A program made the position numbers and the translations under genes. From an uncultured Collinsella sp. (GTDB lineage: Bacteria > Actinomycetota > Coriobacteriia > Coriobacteriales > Coriobacteriaceae): DNA of 14,374 bases. Shown in pieces: positions 1 through 8,250 of the stretch; position 1 is the stretch's first letter, and each line of letters opens with the position of its first letter. The stretch lies in assembly GCA_900550355.1 (NCBI GenBank), contig URRT01000035.1, forward strand, positions 1 through 14,374, written 5' to 3'. The notes below the pieces were generated by a model. The model was given only the letters and a program-made list of their open reading frames with translations, had not been told where the DNA came from and did no database searches.

Positions 1-1
1 C

Positions 2-1717
<1,716 letters not shown>

Positions 1718-1718
1718 C

Positions 1719-1743
1719 TATTGTTAGTGCTATACTAACAATA
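1719..1743. promoter_or_regulatory. Perfect 10-bp inverted repeat after the PFL core stop codon
   Basis: TATTGTTAGT and ACTAACAATA form a perfect dyad around a 5-nt centre (GCTAT), starting 2 nt after the pflB stop. It is AT-rich and has no following T-tract, so a protein-binding site fits as well as an RNA hairpin. The TTGTTA/TAACAA ends recall redox-sensor (Rex-type) sites, but the spacing between the halves is longer than I would expect for Rex. The function is inference. Confidence 0.6.
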
Positions 1744-1759
1744 ACGATTACTGATTAGC

Positions 1760-1779
1760 GCGCCGGTTTCGGCCGGCGC
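1760..1779 (+). other. GC-rich 7-bp hairpin in the pflB-grcA gap
   Basis: GCGCCGG pairs with CCGGCGC around a 6-nt loop. No T-tract follows, so it is not a convincing terminator. It sits 23 nt before the next start codon and just upstream of that gene's ribosome binding site. It could protect or expose transcript ends and thereby set the ratio of the two PFL parts; that role is inference. Confidence 0.5.
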
Positions 1780-1802
1780 CTATCGATCGAAGGAGACACA
1801 TT

Positions 1803-2054
1803 ATGAAGGTTTCTGAAGTTTCCGAGACTCAGGCCGATAACCTGGTCCACATGCTCGACGCTTACGCCGAGAAGGGTGGCCATCACCTGAACATCAACGT
1901 CTTCAACCGTGAGACGCTGCTCGATGCTCAGGCTCACCCCGAGAAGTACCCGCAGCTGACCATCCGCGTTTCCGGCTATGCCGTGAACTTCCACACGCTC
2001 ACCAAGGAGCAGCAGGACGAGGTCATTTCGCGTACCTTCCACGACAAGTTCTAA
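1803..2054 (+). CDS. grcA: Stand-alone glycyl-radical domain of pyruvate formate-lyase (GrcA/YfiD-like)
   Basis: This 83-residue protein corresponds to the C-terminal domain of PFL. It carries HHLNINVFNRETLLDA, HPEKYPQLTIRVSGYAVNF and LTKEQQDEVISRTF, ending close to the family C-terminus. The radical-bearing glycine is Gly58 in RVSGYA. An AAGGAG ribosome binding site (1789-1794) lies 8 nt before ATG 1803. E. coli YfiD/GrcA is a related spare part that docks on PFL whose own glycyl domain has been cleaved by oxygen, but it is longer (about 127 aa) with an unrelated N-terminus. Here the upstream PFL core has no glycyl domain of its own, so this protein should be an obligatory subunit rather than a rescue factor. 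The substrate for activation would be this small protein bound to the core. Family identity is very secure; the obligatory-subunit role is inferred from the missing domain upstream. Confidence 0.93.
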   Translation: MKVSEVSETQADNLVHMLDAYAEKGGHHLNINVFNRETLLDAQAHPEKYPQLTIRVSGYAVNFHTLTKEQQDEVISRTFHDKF

Positions 2055-2070
2055 AGGGGTTTAACTCCCG

Positions 2071-2215
2071 CAGGATCGCCGGGGCTGTTTGGGTTACCTC
2101 CCAAAACGTCCTCGGACATGCAAGAAACCCTCGCTGCGCACTTCGTGCGGCGAGGGCTTCTTGCGTCCTGCGGAATATTTTGGGAGATAGCCCAAGCAGC
2201 CCCGGCGGGGTCCTG
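2071..2215. repeat. Long compound inverted repeat with nested hairpin (terminator or dispersed palindromic element)
   Basis: The outer arms are 2077-2106 and 2178-2207, complementary at 27 of 30 positions. Two of the three exceptions are G-U wobbles in + strand RNA. A further 5-bp pairing (2071-2075 with 2211-2215) extends the stem. Inside is a second hairpin, 2120-2164, with GCAAGAA paired to TTCTTGC, CCCTCGC to GCGAGGG, and a TTC apex. It begins 17 nt after the grcA stop, so it probably ends the PFL transcript, although it is far larger than an ordinary terminator and lacks a clear terminal T-tract. It may be a repeat family of this genome. Together with 2216-2321, where I see no gene, it fills the gap before the repressor. 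Confidence 0.75.
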
Positions 2216-2321
2216 TGTAGTCACCCTTTAGGCGAAACTCTCCTAATTATTTGGATGAGTCGTTTACTTACTTGTACTGTTACCGTCTTCCCGCTGTTGT
2301 TGGGGTATGCTTTGTTCGTAT

Positions 2322-2338
2322 GTAAACGTATGACATGT
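2322..2338 (+). promoter_or_regulatory. Probable LacI-family operator upstream of the repressor gene
   Basis: The sequence GTAAACGTATGACATGT matches the tandem motif at 3471-3487 at 14 of 17 positions. It lies 17 nt before the repressor start codon, where a bound repressor would block its own transcription. Autoregulation is inferred from this position and the match. Confidence 0.6.
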
Positions 2339-2355
2339 TGATGGAGGAGGGTGCT

Positions 2356-3366
2356 ATGGCTCGCGAGGGCGCTCGTTCTAAGGATTCTGCTAAGCCTGGC
2401 ATCAAGGAAGTTGCAGCGGTGGCGGGGGTTTCGCCCACTACGGTATCTCGCGTGCTTAATAATCGCGGCTATATTAGCCAAGAAACCCGCGATAAGGTCC
2501 ATGCCGCGATGGAGCGCATCAACTATACGCCCAACGATATCGCCCGTGCCATGCTCAACGGTCGCCTGAACCTTATCGGCATGATCGTTCCCTTTGTGAG
2601 CAGCCCGTTCCATGCTCAGGTTGTGCAGGCGGTCGAGCGCACGTTGGCGGAAAACGGCTTTAAGATGTTGCTGTGCAACAGCGCCAATCGACCCGATCTT
2701 GAGCGTTCCTATATTGACATGCTCCGCCGCAATATGGTCGACGGCGTCATCGTCAACTCCCTCAATATCGGTGCCGAGGCATATGCCGAGATGGGCTTGA
2801 GCCTGGTTGGCATCGACTGCGATCTTGGCGAGGGCTCTGTCCAGATTGCAAGTGACAGCTATGGCATTGGCGAGCTCGCCACGCGCCGTCTGATTGATGA
2901 TGGCTGCAGGCGTATCCTGTGCCTGCGCAGCAATAGCCGCATGCGCATGCCTGCCAATAAGCGTACCGATGCCTACCTCGATGTTGTTGAGCAGGCCGGT
3001 TTGTCCGCGCTTGTCCGTGAGGTTGAGTTCGTTAAGCCCGACGACGAAAAGGGCGCGGTCGTTGCGAAGATCCTCGATGAGAACCCCGATATTGACGGCA
3101 TCTTTGCGGGAGACGATACGATGGCGGCCATCTGTCTCAACGTGATGAAGCAGCGCGGCTTGAGCGCTCCAGACGATATTAAGGTCGTGGGCGCGGATGG
3201 TGCCCGCCGAACTATGACGTTTATGCCTGACTTAACAACCGTACGTCAAGATATCGATCGCATCGGAGAGCTCGCGGCGCAATCCATCATCGCTCTTATT
3301 AACGGCGATAATCCCGAATCGAATATCAAGCTCCCCGTTGAACTCATTGAGGGCAAAACCGCATAG
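2356..3366 (+). CDS. LacI-family transcriptional repressor of the sucrose/fructan locus
   Basis: This 336-aa protein has the LacI-family helix-turn-helix at residues 16-35 (IKEVAAVAGVSPTTVSRVLN), the hinge region following YTPNDIARAML, and a periplasmic-binding-protein-like sensor domain (IGMIVPFVSSPFHAQVV, DGIFAGDDTMAA, TTVRQDIDRIGELA). ATG 2356 is chosen because a GGAGG sits 5 nt upstream; an in-frame ATG at 2335 lies before that site. It is encoded immediately upstream of, and co-oriented with, two GH32 genes and a sucrose-type PTS permease, so it most likely senses sucrose, a fructan or a phosphorylated derivative and represses that operon. Copies of one 17-bp motif lie upstream of its own gene and at the operon promoter. 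ScrR or SacR would be plausible names, but the ligand cannot be read from the sequence. Confidence 0.92.
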   Translation: MAREGARSKDSAKPGIKEVAAVAGVSPTTVSRVLNNRGYISQETRDKVHAAMERINYTPNDIARAMLNGRLNLIGMIVPFVSSPFHAQVVQAVERTLAENGFKMLLCNSANRPDLERSYIDMLRRNMVDGVIVNSLNIGAEAYAEMGLSLVGIDCDLGEGSVQIASDSYGIGELATRRLIDDGCRRILCLRSNSRMRMPANKRTDAYLDVVEQAGLSALVREVEFVKPDDEKGAVVAKILDENPDIDGIFAGDDTMAAICLNVMKQRGLSAPDDIKVVGADGARRTMTFMPDLTTVRQDIDRIGELAAQSIIALINGDNPESNIKLPVELIEGKTA

Positions 3367-3419
3367 TTCATCCCGTGCCAAAAGAATTCCTCAAACGCCT
3401 CTGATGACCGTTCACCGGC

Positions 3420-3436
3420 ATATGTCAACCGTTTGC
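3420..3436 (-). promoter_or_regulatory. Inverted copy of the putative repressor operator
   Basis: Read on the minus strand this is GCAAACGGTTGACATAT, matching the plus-strand copy at 3471-3487 at 15 of 17 positions. Its CG centre is 46 bp upstream of the centre of the first tandem copy. It could serve as an auxiliary operator for repressor looping or cooperative binding; that is inference. Confidence 0.55.
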
Positions 3437-3470
3437 CGACGACTGGAACTGCGAAAAGACGTATTGGTGT

Positions 3471-3504
3471 GAAAACGTTTGACATATGAAAACGATTGAC
3501 ATAT
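3471..3504 (+). promoter_or_regulatory. Tandem putative LacI-family operators (two abutting 17-bp copies)
   Basis: GAAAACGTTTGACATAT (3471-3487) is followed without a gap by GAAAACGATTGACATAT (3488-3504); they differ at one base. The AAACG/CGTTT core with a central CG is typical of LacI-family sites. The two copies cover both the -35 and the start of the -10 element of the proposed operon promoter, so binding should block RNA polymerase. Confidence 0.75.
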
Positions 3505-3507
3505 CTT
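3479..3507 (+). promoter_or_regulatory. Probable sigma-70-type promoter of the sucrose/fructan operon
   Basis: A perfect -35 TTGACA (3479-3484) is separated by 17 bp from a -10-like TATCTT (3502-3507). Transcription would start near 3514, about 36 nt before the first GH32 start. A second TTGACA at 3496-3501 has no well-spaced -10 downstream, which favours the first. Confidence 0.6.
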
Positions 3508-3549
3508 GCCATTGTACCGAGTTAGTATGTCGTGGAAAGGAAGTCTCGG

Positions 3550-4932
3550 ATGCACAAGGTGTATTACCAGCCTGAGGGAATTTGGGTAGGCGACATCATG
3601 CCGTACGGCGAGGACGGCACGTTCTATCTCTATCATCAGCGTGACACGCGTAACCCCGAACCTTTCGGAGAGCCGTTTGGCTGGGCACTCGCTACGACCA
3701 AGGATTTCGTCAACTACAAGGACTTTGGCGAGAGCCTTGAGCGCGGCGGCGACGAGGAAGTCGACCAGTACATTTATGCCGGCACGGTGTTTAAGGTGGG
3801 CGACAAGTACCATGCGCTCTACACTGGTTGCAATCGCGATAAGGTCCGCGCACGTTTGATGAAGCAGGTTCTTCTTCATGCAACGAGCGACGACGCCGTC
3901 AAGTGGGAGAAGAACATCGCCGAGACGCTGCTTCCGCCCCAGGAGGGTTACGATGACCGCAACTGGCGCGATCCCTTTGTGCTTTGGGATGAGGAGAACG
4001 AAGAGTACATGCTCATCCTCGGCACGCGTGTGGGCGAGGACAAGCGTCTGATGACCGGCCGCCTGGTCAAGTTCACCTCCAAGGATCTGACCAACTGGGA
4101 GTTCCAGGGCGACTGGTGGAACCCGGGCCTGTACACCATGTTTGAGATGCCTGATCTCTTTAAGATGGGCGACTGGTGGTATCTCGTCTTTTCCGAGTAC
4201 AGCGACGGCAACAAGACCCGTTACCGCATGTCCAAGTCCATCAACGGTCCTTGGATTACCCCCGCTGACGACTCCTTCGACGGCCGCGCGTACTACGCCG
4301 CTCGCACCGCATTCGATGGCGAGCGTCGCGTTCTCTTTGGTTGGGTTCCTACGCGTGACGAGGGCGGCGACCCCAGCTCTTACCTATGGGGTGGCACCTT
4401 TATGCCCCTCGAGATCGTTCAGCGTGCCGACGGAACGCTCGGCACCAAGCTCCCCGACAGCATGCTTGGCGCCTTTGGCGAGGCTAAGGCAGTCGAGACC
4501 TTTGAGCTTTCCTGCGAGTCGGGCAAGGTCGAGCAGGTGCTCGCCGCGGATGCCGGCTCCACCTACTTGCTCGATGCCGACATTGAGCTCGGCGGTAACG
4601 CTGCCGGCTTCTCGGTCAAGTTCGCCGAGGACGCCGAGACCGGTCTTGCCTATGAGTTCCGCGCCAACCTGCGCGAGGGCAAGCTCGAGTTCACGCCGGC
4701 TCCCCAGTACCCGTGGTTCCAGGTCAATAACATGGGCCTCGAGCGTCCGTTGTTCTTTAAGGGCGAGGGCACTCACCATGTGCGTCTGGTCGTCGACGAC
4801 GACATCGCGACCGTCTTTGTCGATGATGTTGCGCTCAACGCTCGCTTCTGCAACAAGCAGGGCCAGGGTGTGGCGCTTACCGTCACCGACGGTGCGCTCA
4901 AGTGCGCAAACGCAACGATCGCGTCTCTGTAG
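3550..4932 (+). CDS. Atypical GH32 family glycoside hydrolase (Aec43-like group), probably acting on fructo-oligosaccharides
   Basis: This 460-aa protein has a five-bladed beta-propeller GH32-type N-terminal half and a C-terminal beta-sandwich-like region. The three GH32 acidic residues can be placed: nucleophile Asp15 in WVGDIMP (canonical form WxNDPNG), Asp141 in WRDPF, and acid/base Glu199 in FEMPDLF (canonical ECPDLF). The flanking motifs are therefore degenerate but the catalytic triad appears intact. The resemblance to the E. coli Aec43-like GH32 group, associated with fructo-oligosaccharide use, is from memory. There is no signal peptide, so it is cytosolic and should act on imported, possibly phosphorylated, substrate. 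ATG 3550 is preceded by AAGGA with 8-nt spacing, and an upstream in-frame GTG at 3532 has no such site. It is the first gene of the operon, 45 nt before the permease. Confidence 0.85.
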   Translation: MHKVYYQPEGIWVGDIMPYGEDGTFYLYHQRDTRNPEPFGEPFGWALATTKDFVNYKDFGESLERGGDEEVDQYIYAGTVFKVGDKYHALYTGCNRDKVRARLMKQVLLHATSDDAVKWEKNIAETLLPPQEGYDDRNWRDPFVLWDEENEEYMLILGTRVGEDKRLMTGRLVKFTSKDLTNWEFQGDWWNPGLYTMFEMPDLFKMGDWWYLVFSEYSDGNKTRYRMSKSINGPWITPADDSFDGRAYYAARTAFDGERRVLFGWVPTRDEGGDPSSYLWGGTFMPLEIVQRADGTLGTKLPDSMLGAFGEAKAVETFELSCESGKVEQVLAADAGSTYLLDADIELGGNAAGFSVKFAEDAETGLAYEFRANLREGKLEFTPAPQYPWFQVNNMGLERPLFFKGEGTHHVRLVVDDDIATVFVDDVALNARFCNKQGQGVALTVTDGALKCANATIASL

Positions 4933-4977
4933 CGGCAACGAACCGTTTTATGATTTAGAAAAGGAATGGAGAGGAAC

Positions 4978-6429
4978 ATGGACTACAAGGCAGTGTCCCA
5001 GCAAGTCGTCGACAACGTCGGCGGACTGGAGAACATCGAGGGCGCCACGCATTGCGTGACCCGTCTGCGTCTGGTGCTCAAGGATACGAGCAAATACAAC
5101 AAGGCCGAGCTCGAGAACATCGATGGCGTCAAGGGCGTGCTGTACAACAGCGGCCAGCTCATGATCATCTTCGGTACCGGTACCGTCAACAAGGTTTACG
5201 ATGAGTTTATGGCTCTGACGGGCGTTAAGGAGATCAGTGCTTCCGAGGTCAAGGGCGCTGAGGCGGACAAGAAGGGCAAGTTCTTCTCGGTCCTCAAGGT
5301 ATTCTCGGACATCTTTATCCCCATCATTCCCGCCTTCGTCGGCGCTGCAATCATCATCGGCCTTAAGTCGCTGATCGTTGCCAACGGCCTCTTTGGCATG
5401 GAAGGCAGCCTCGCCGATCACAGCGAGTTCCTCAAGAACCTCGCAAGCTTCTTTGCCATTATCGCCACCACGTTCGACTACCTGCCTGTCCTGGTTATGT
5501 ACAGCGCGGTCAAGCGTTTTGGCGGTAACCCGATCCTGGGCATCCTCGTCGGTATCGTCATGGTTCACCCGAGCCTTATGAACCGCAACACGTTCGTTAT
5601 GGACCCGACGGGTGCTGAGTATTGGAACTTTGGTCCGCTATCCATTCCCATGGTTGCTTTCCAGGGCGGCGTATTCCCTGCAATCCTGACTGCCTGGTTT
5701 ATGGCCAAGGTCGAAAAGATTGCCCAGAAGTACATCCCCGAGGTCGTTTCGTTCGTCTTTGTCCCGACCGTTACCCTGATTCTTGCTAACGTCGCCCTGT
5801 TCACCGTGTTCGGCCCGCTCGGCAACCTGATCGGTGACGTCCTCGCCGGCGTAATCGATATCCTGTACAACAGGATGGGCGTCTTTGGTGCCTTTGTCTT
5901 CGCCGCGTTCCTGCAGCCGCTCGTCGTTACCGGTACGCATCAGTTCATCCAGGGTATCGAGGCAAACCTTGTTGCCACGACTGGCTTCAACTACATCCAG
6001 GCCATCTGGTCGGTTTCCATCATCGCCCAGGGCGGCGGCGCCATCGGTATGTACCTCATTCACAAGAAGCACTCCAAAGAGCGCAACATCTGCATGTCGT
6101 CCTTTATCCCGACGCTGGTCGGAATCTCCGAGCCCGCTATCTTTGCTGCAAACATGCGCTATTCGATCATTCCGTTCATCTGCGCATGCATCGGTGCAGG
6201 CTGCGGCGGTGCCTTCGTCAAGCTCTTTGAGGTGCGCGCTATCGGTCAGGGTCTGACCGGCGTGCTTGGCCTGCTCATCGTCACGCCCGAGACCCTCGTG
6301 TGGTATGTGGCTGGCAATCTCATCGCCTTTATCGTGCCGATCGTCTTGATCTTTGCCTACAACAAGGCAAAGGGCGTGCCGACCACCGATGAAGAGGGCG
6401 CTGGCGCTGGCTTCGACGTTAGCTTCTAG
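4978..6429 (+). CDS. PTS permease, sucrose/beta-glucoside type, IIBC components
   Basis: This 483-aa membrane protein imports and phosphorylates a sugar using phosphate passed from HPr and an EIIA. The N-terminal IIB domain (residues 1 to about 80) carries the phosphorylated Cys26 in ATHCVTRLRL. A hydrophobic IIC domain with multiple membrane segments runs from about residue 95 to 470 and contains the conserved GISEPAIF motif (382-389). There is no fused IIA domain, so an EIIA from elsewhere must serve it. ATG 4978 has GGAG 6 nt upstream; an ATG at 4966 lies too close to its nearest Shine-Dalgarno sequence. Flanking GH32 genes make sucrose or a short fructo-oligosaccharide the likely substrate, although trehalose- and beta-glucoside-type relatives share these motifs. 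A ScrA-like name fits, but specificity is inferred from context. Confidence 0.9.
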   Translation: MDYKAVSQQVVDNVGGLENIEGATHCVTRLRLVLKDTSKYNKAELENIDGVKGVLYNSGQLMIIFGTGTVNKVYDEFMALTGVKEISASEVKGAEADKKGKFFSVLKVFSDIFIPIIPAFVGAAIIIGLKSLIVANGLFGMEGSLADHSEFLKNLASFFAIIATTFDYLPVLVMYSAVKRFGGNPILGILVGIVMVHPSLMNRNTFVMDPTGAEYWNFGPLSIPMVAFQGGVFPAILTAWFMAKVEKIAQKYIPEVVSFVFVPTVTLILANVALFTVFGPLGNLIGDVLAGVIDILYNRMGVFGAFVFAAFLQPLVVTGTHQFIQGIEANLVATTGFNYIQAIWSVSIIAQGGGAIGMYLIHKKHSKERNICMSSFIPTLVGISEPAIFAANMRYSIIPFICACIGAGCGGAFVKLFEVRAIGQGLTGVLGLLIVTPETLVWYVAGNLIAFIVPIVLIFAYNKAKGVPTTDEEGAGAGFDVSF

Positions 6430-6468
6430 TTGAGCCGTTCAGTGTAATCTGAGGATAAGTCCATTTGA

Positions 6469-6506
6469 GGAAGGGCGTTCGACTCGTGTGAGTCGAGCGT
6501 CCTTCC
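6469..6506 (+). other. Strong 17-bp intercistronic hairpin between permease and sucrose-6-phosphate hydrolase genes
   Basis: Arms 6469-6485 and 6490-6506 pair over all 17 positions in + strand RNA, with two G-U wobbles and a GTGT loop. No T-tract follows, so it is unlikely to be a full terminator. It lies 24 nt before the next start codon. It may attenuate transcription or stabilise the upstream message, giving different amounts of permease and hydrolase. Confidence 0.65.
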
Positions 6507-6530
6507 CCATAGACGAGAAAGTCAACGGCG

Positions 6531-7973
6531 ATGTTAAATCAAAAAAACAAGGTGACACGCGCGGACTATGAGCAGTGGCGTGTCGGACAGGATGAGACGG
6601 CGGCTCGCATCGCGTCCGACCCCGATAGGCTTCTGTTCCATGTGGAGCCTGAGCTTGGCTGGCTCAACGACCCCAACGGTTTGGTTCAGATTGGTGATAC
6701 GTATCACATCTATCATCAATACGATCCGTTCGATGCTGCGCATGGCGGTCCAGTGCTTTGGAACCATCTGACGACAAAGGATTTTGTGACGTACGAGAAT
6801 CACGGCCCCGTGCTGTTCCCCGATTCCGATTTGGATTCGAGCGGAGCGTATTCTGGTTCTGCCTTTGTACGTGATGGCAAGATTCACTACTTCTATACCG
6901 GCAACGTCAAGCATTTTGACCGCGATGATTACGACTACGTGTTGACGGGCCGTGAGCAAAACCAGATTCATATGGTTGCCGAGAATCCCGACGAATTGGG
7001 CGAGAAGCGCATGGCTGTTGGACCAGTCGATTACCCCGACGATATCGGTACACACGTGCGCGACCCCAAGATCCTTGAGCACGATGGTATCTACTACATG
7101 GTTCTGGGCGCTCGTACGAAAGACGACCGTGGCTGCGTGCTTGTCTATACTTCGCGTGATTTAGGGGTCTGGAGCTATGCGACGCGCATTGAGCTGGGCG
7201 AGAAGTTTGGCTTTATGTGGGAGTGCCCTGATCTGTTTGAGCTTGATGGCGAGCTTATTCTCGTTTGCTGCCCGCAGGGTGTGCCTGCCGATGGTTGGCG
7301 TTACCGCAATCCGCATCAGTGCGTGTGGTTCCCCATCGAGGCCGATTGGGAGGCGCCGAGCTTTAAAATCGTCGGGCAGGGCATGCCCCCGATGGTCGAT
7401 GCCGGTTTTGATTTCTATGCTCCGCAGTCCTTTGAGGATGCTGCAGGCCGGCGTTTGATGATCGGATGGTCGGGTTGCCCCGATGCGACGGCAGAAAACC
7501 CGACGGTGGCGCGCGGGTGGCAGTGCGCGTTGACGGTGCCGCGAGAGCTGAGCATGCGCGATGGTAAGCTCTGCCAGCAGCCGGCGCACGAGATTGAGAG
7601 GATGCGCGGCGACTGCGTTCGCGCGACAGGCGGTGAAACCGTTGAGGAGCCGGGCCGCCTGTTTGATCTTGTGGTTTCCTGTGAGGGCACCCAGGTGATC
7701 GAGCTCGAAATCCGCAAGGGTGTCTTTGTGCGTTATACGGACGGGATGCTTACCCTCGATATGGGTGACGAAGGCTATGGGCGCGACCAGAGGTCGATTG
7801 AGCTCGGCGAGCTTCGCGACCTACGCGCGCTTTCGGACACTACGATGGTCGAGATTTTTGCAAATGGCGGCGAGGCGGCACTTTCGAGCCGTACCTATTC
7901 GCCGGCGGTTCCGGCGATGGAGCTGCACGCCGAGGGTGCGGCATCGATGAATTTCTACCGCCTCGTGCATTAA
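6531..7973 (+). CDS. scrB: Sucrose-6-phosphate hydrolase / beta-fructosidase (GH32)
   Basis: This 480-aa enzyme would hydrolyse sucrose 6-phosphate delivered by the PTS permease to glucose 6-phosphate and fructose, in the cytosol. It carries canonical GH32 signatures: WLNDPNG at 44-50 (nucleophile Asp47), HVRDPK with Asp178, and WECPDLF with acid/base Glu231. The C-terminal part, from about residue 370, is the expected beta-sandwich module. There is no signal peptide. ATG 6531 has only a weak purine-rich stretch (GAGAAAG) upstream, so a slightly different start is possible. It closes the operon, 101 nt after the permease, with the 17-bp hairpin in the gap. No fructokinase gene is seen in the window. 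An invertase or fructan hydrolase activity is the alternative; sequence alone does not separate these. Confidence 0.9.
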   Translation: MLNQKNKVTRADYEQWRVGQDETAARIASDPDRLLFHVEPELGWLNDPNGLVQIGDTYHIYHQYDPFDAAHGGPVLWNHLTTKDFVTYENHGPVLFPDSDLDSSGAYSGSAFVRDGKIHYFYTGNVKHFDRDDYDYVLTGREQNQIHMVAENPDELGEKRMAVGPVDYPDDIGTHVRDPKILEHDGIYYMVLGARTKDDRGCVLVYTSRDLGVWSYATRIELGEKFGFMWECPDLFELDGELILVCCPQGVPADGWRYRNPHQCVWFPIEADWEAPSFKIVGQGMPPMVDAGFDFYAPQSFEDAAGRRLMIGWSGCPDATAENPTVARGWQCALTVPRELSMRDGKLCQQPAHEIERMRGDCVRATGGETVEEPGRLFDLVVSCEGTQVIELEIRKGVFVRYTDGMLTLDMGDEGYGRDQRSIELGELRDLRALSDTTMVEIFANGGEAALSSRTYSPAVPAMELHAEGAASMNFYRLVH

Positions 7974-8125
7974 CCGTGCGTGGAGCACGATTGGATTTGC
8001 TGGACGGAATGTGTCGCAGTTGTCGCGGCCAACTACCGCTTACCGCATATAGTGACCGTTTGCGGAATAAGTAACACTCCTTAATAAACCGTGTAGAATC
8101 TCAGATAAGCACGGAGTTTTCCAGG

Positions 8126-8164
8126 GAGACGCTGTCCTTTGTTATGTGCAAAGGGCGGCGTCTC
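8126..8164 (+). terminator. Probable hairpin terminator or leader structure between scrB and degV
   Basis: Arms 8126-8141 and 8149-8164 pair over 16 positions in + strand RNA with two wobbles, and a 7-nt loop. Only TTT follows before GGCG, so termination would be modest. It lies 152 nt after scrB and 86 nt before the degV start, and could end the sugar operon or form part of a degV leader. In the rest of the 277-nt gap I see a TAGAAT box (8094-8099) that could be a -10 element, without a good -35, and no gene. Confidence 0.55.
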
Positions 8165-8250
8165 TTTGGCGCTTGGGGGTCGTTCTGTAGCAGGACGGCG
8201 GGCGTGTGTCACATATTAAAAAGCCAACGTCGAGATGGGTCGTGATAATA

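Noticed and set aside
1719..1743. Rex-type redox operator
   Set aside because: The TTGTTA and TAACAA halves look similar, but the spacing between them is longer than I would expect for Rex, so I list it only as an unassigned dyad.
4142..5059. Long open frame (305 codons) in +1-shifted register over the first GH32 gene
   Set aside because: It is a high-GC shadow of a gene with clear GH32 motifs. Its translation is rich in Ser, Pro and Arg with no recognisable domain.
4948..5568. 206-codon open frame on the minus strand over the permease gene
   Set aside because: It lies opposite the IIB domain coding sequence, is Asp/Glu/His-rich and has no supporting motif.
8144..8243. Small open frame (about 32 codons) starting within the 8126-8164 hairpin
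   Set aside because: The start lies in the hairpin loop, there is no ribosome binding site, and the product has no recognisable feature.
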